From assembly GCA_029263555.1 (NCBI GenBank), contig JAJUFW010000136.1, positions 1 through 7,402 of the forward strand: a stretch of 7,402 nt of DNA. Direction: 5' to 3'. Below the pieces are notes generated by a model. It saw only the letters and a program-made list of their open reading frames with translations, had not been told where the DNA came from and did no database searches. A program made the position numbers and the translations under genes. This DNA comes from Alphaproteobacteria bacterium (GTDB lineage: Bacteria; Pseudomonadota; Alphaproteobacteria; DSM-16000; Inquilinaceae). This document shows, one piece after another, positions 7,054 through 7,402 of the stretch; positions within the stretch are counted from its first letter, which is position 1, and each line of letters starts with the position of its first letter.

Positions 7054-7402
7054 AGGTATTGCCACCCCTGGTCTTCAAGTCCCAACGGCGAAAAGCGTCG
7101 AGGAGTTCCGTCAGGTCGGCCGGATGGGGCGCTTCAAAGCGCATCAACGCCTCCGTCGTGGGATGGCGGAAGGCAAGGAGCCTGGCATGAAGCGCCTGCC
7201 GAGGGAAGGCGCGGACGAGGCCGCCAAGTGGGTCTTCCAGCTTGTTGGCCTTGGTGAAGAAGGCCTTGCCGTAGTCGTGGTCGCCCAGCAACGGATGACC
7301 AATATGGGCCATGTGAACGCGAATCTGGTGCGTCCGCCCCGTCTCCAGCCGGCATTCTACCAGCGACGCCATGGCGGTGGCATCCGGCTTCTCGCCGAAG
7401 CG
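7052..7402 (-). CDS. RluC/RluD-family 23S rRNA pseudouridine synthase, C-terminal part (5' truncated by window edge)
   Basis: Enzymes of this family convert specific uridines of 23S rRNA to pseudouridine. The frame is open from the right edge (RFGEKPDATAM, the first visible codon at 7402-7400) to TAA at 7054-7052, 116 residues. The conserved C-terminal family motif LETGRTHQIRVHMAHIGHPL is followed by LGDHDYGK, and then by the usual hydrophobic-basic end HARLLAFRHP and FEAPHPADLTELL. The catalytic Asp motif (GRLDKDTSG-like) and any S4 domain lie outside the window, so RluD cannot be separated from RluC or RluA. An internal ATG at 7372 is not the start, since the conserved frame continues upstream of it. 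The gene is followed by rpoH on the same strand after a 183-base gap holding the likely rpoH promoter. Confidence 0.9.
   Translation of the reverse strand, partial: RFGEKPDATAMASLVECRLETGRTHQIRVHMAHIGHPLLGDHDYGKAFFTKANKLEDPLGGLVRAFPRQALHARLLAFRHPTTEALMRFEAPHPADLTELLDAFRRWDLKTRGGNT

Noticed and set aside
7024..7060. CTTGAA on the plus strand as a sigma-32 -35 element
   Set aside because: It points into the antisense of the pseudouridine synthase gene, away from rpoH, and has no matching -10 at a proper distance.

Overview
The window reads as GC-rich alphaproteobacterial chromosome. The short-form histidine regulator HisZ, an RpoH of the alphaproteobacterial type, the order serA-hisZ-purA and an RluD-type gene next to rpoH all fit a Rhodospirillales-like organism. 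I cannot name a genus from sequence alone. Both ends of the window are cut inside genes.

Layout: positions 1 to about 250 carry an internal piece of glmS on the minus strand. It butts abruptly against the 3' end of serA (ACT domain only) on the plus strand, and both genes lose their 5' portions at the same point, which suggests a rearrangement or an assembly chimera. From about 260 onward the plus strand reads serA 3' end, a strong hairpin, hisZ, purA, a large tail-anchored pseudokinase-like protein (725 aa) and a small multi-spanning membrane protein (194 aa). The minus strand then carries rpoH (heat-shock sigma factor) and, upstream of it, the 3' end of an RluC/RluD-family pseudouridine synthase gene that runs off the right edge. 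The 194-aa gene and rpoH converge, with 48 bases between them. No stretch over 300 bases lacks a gene.

The biosynthetic block covers serine (serA), histidine (hisZ) and AMP (purA). hisZ and purA are three bases apart and probably co-translated. The pseudokinase and the 194-aa membrane protein form a second two-gene unit seven bases apart. It has its own upstream gap containing a CtrA-like half-site pair and an A/T-rich hairpin. Its function is unknown to me and it is the best candidate for an undescribed system here: a kinase fold without catalytic residues, a long uncharacterised helical region, a C-terminal membrane anchor and a membrane partner with a cytoplasmic helix. The gap upstream of rpoH contains a plausible sigma-70-type promoter, a short palindrome just upstream of it and a 9-bp inverted repeat.
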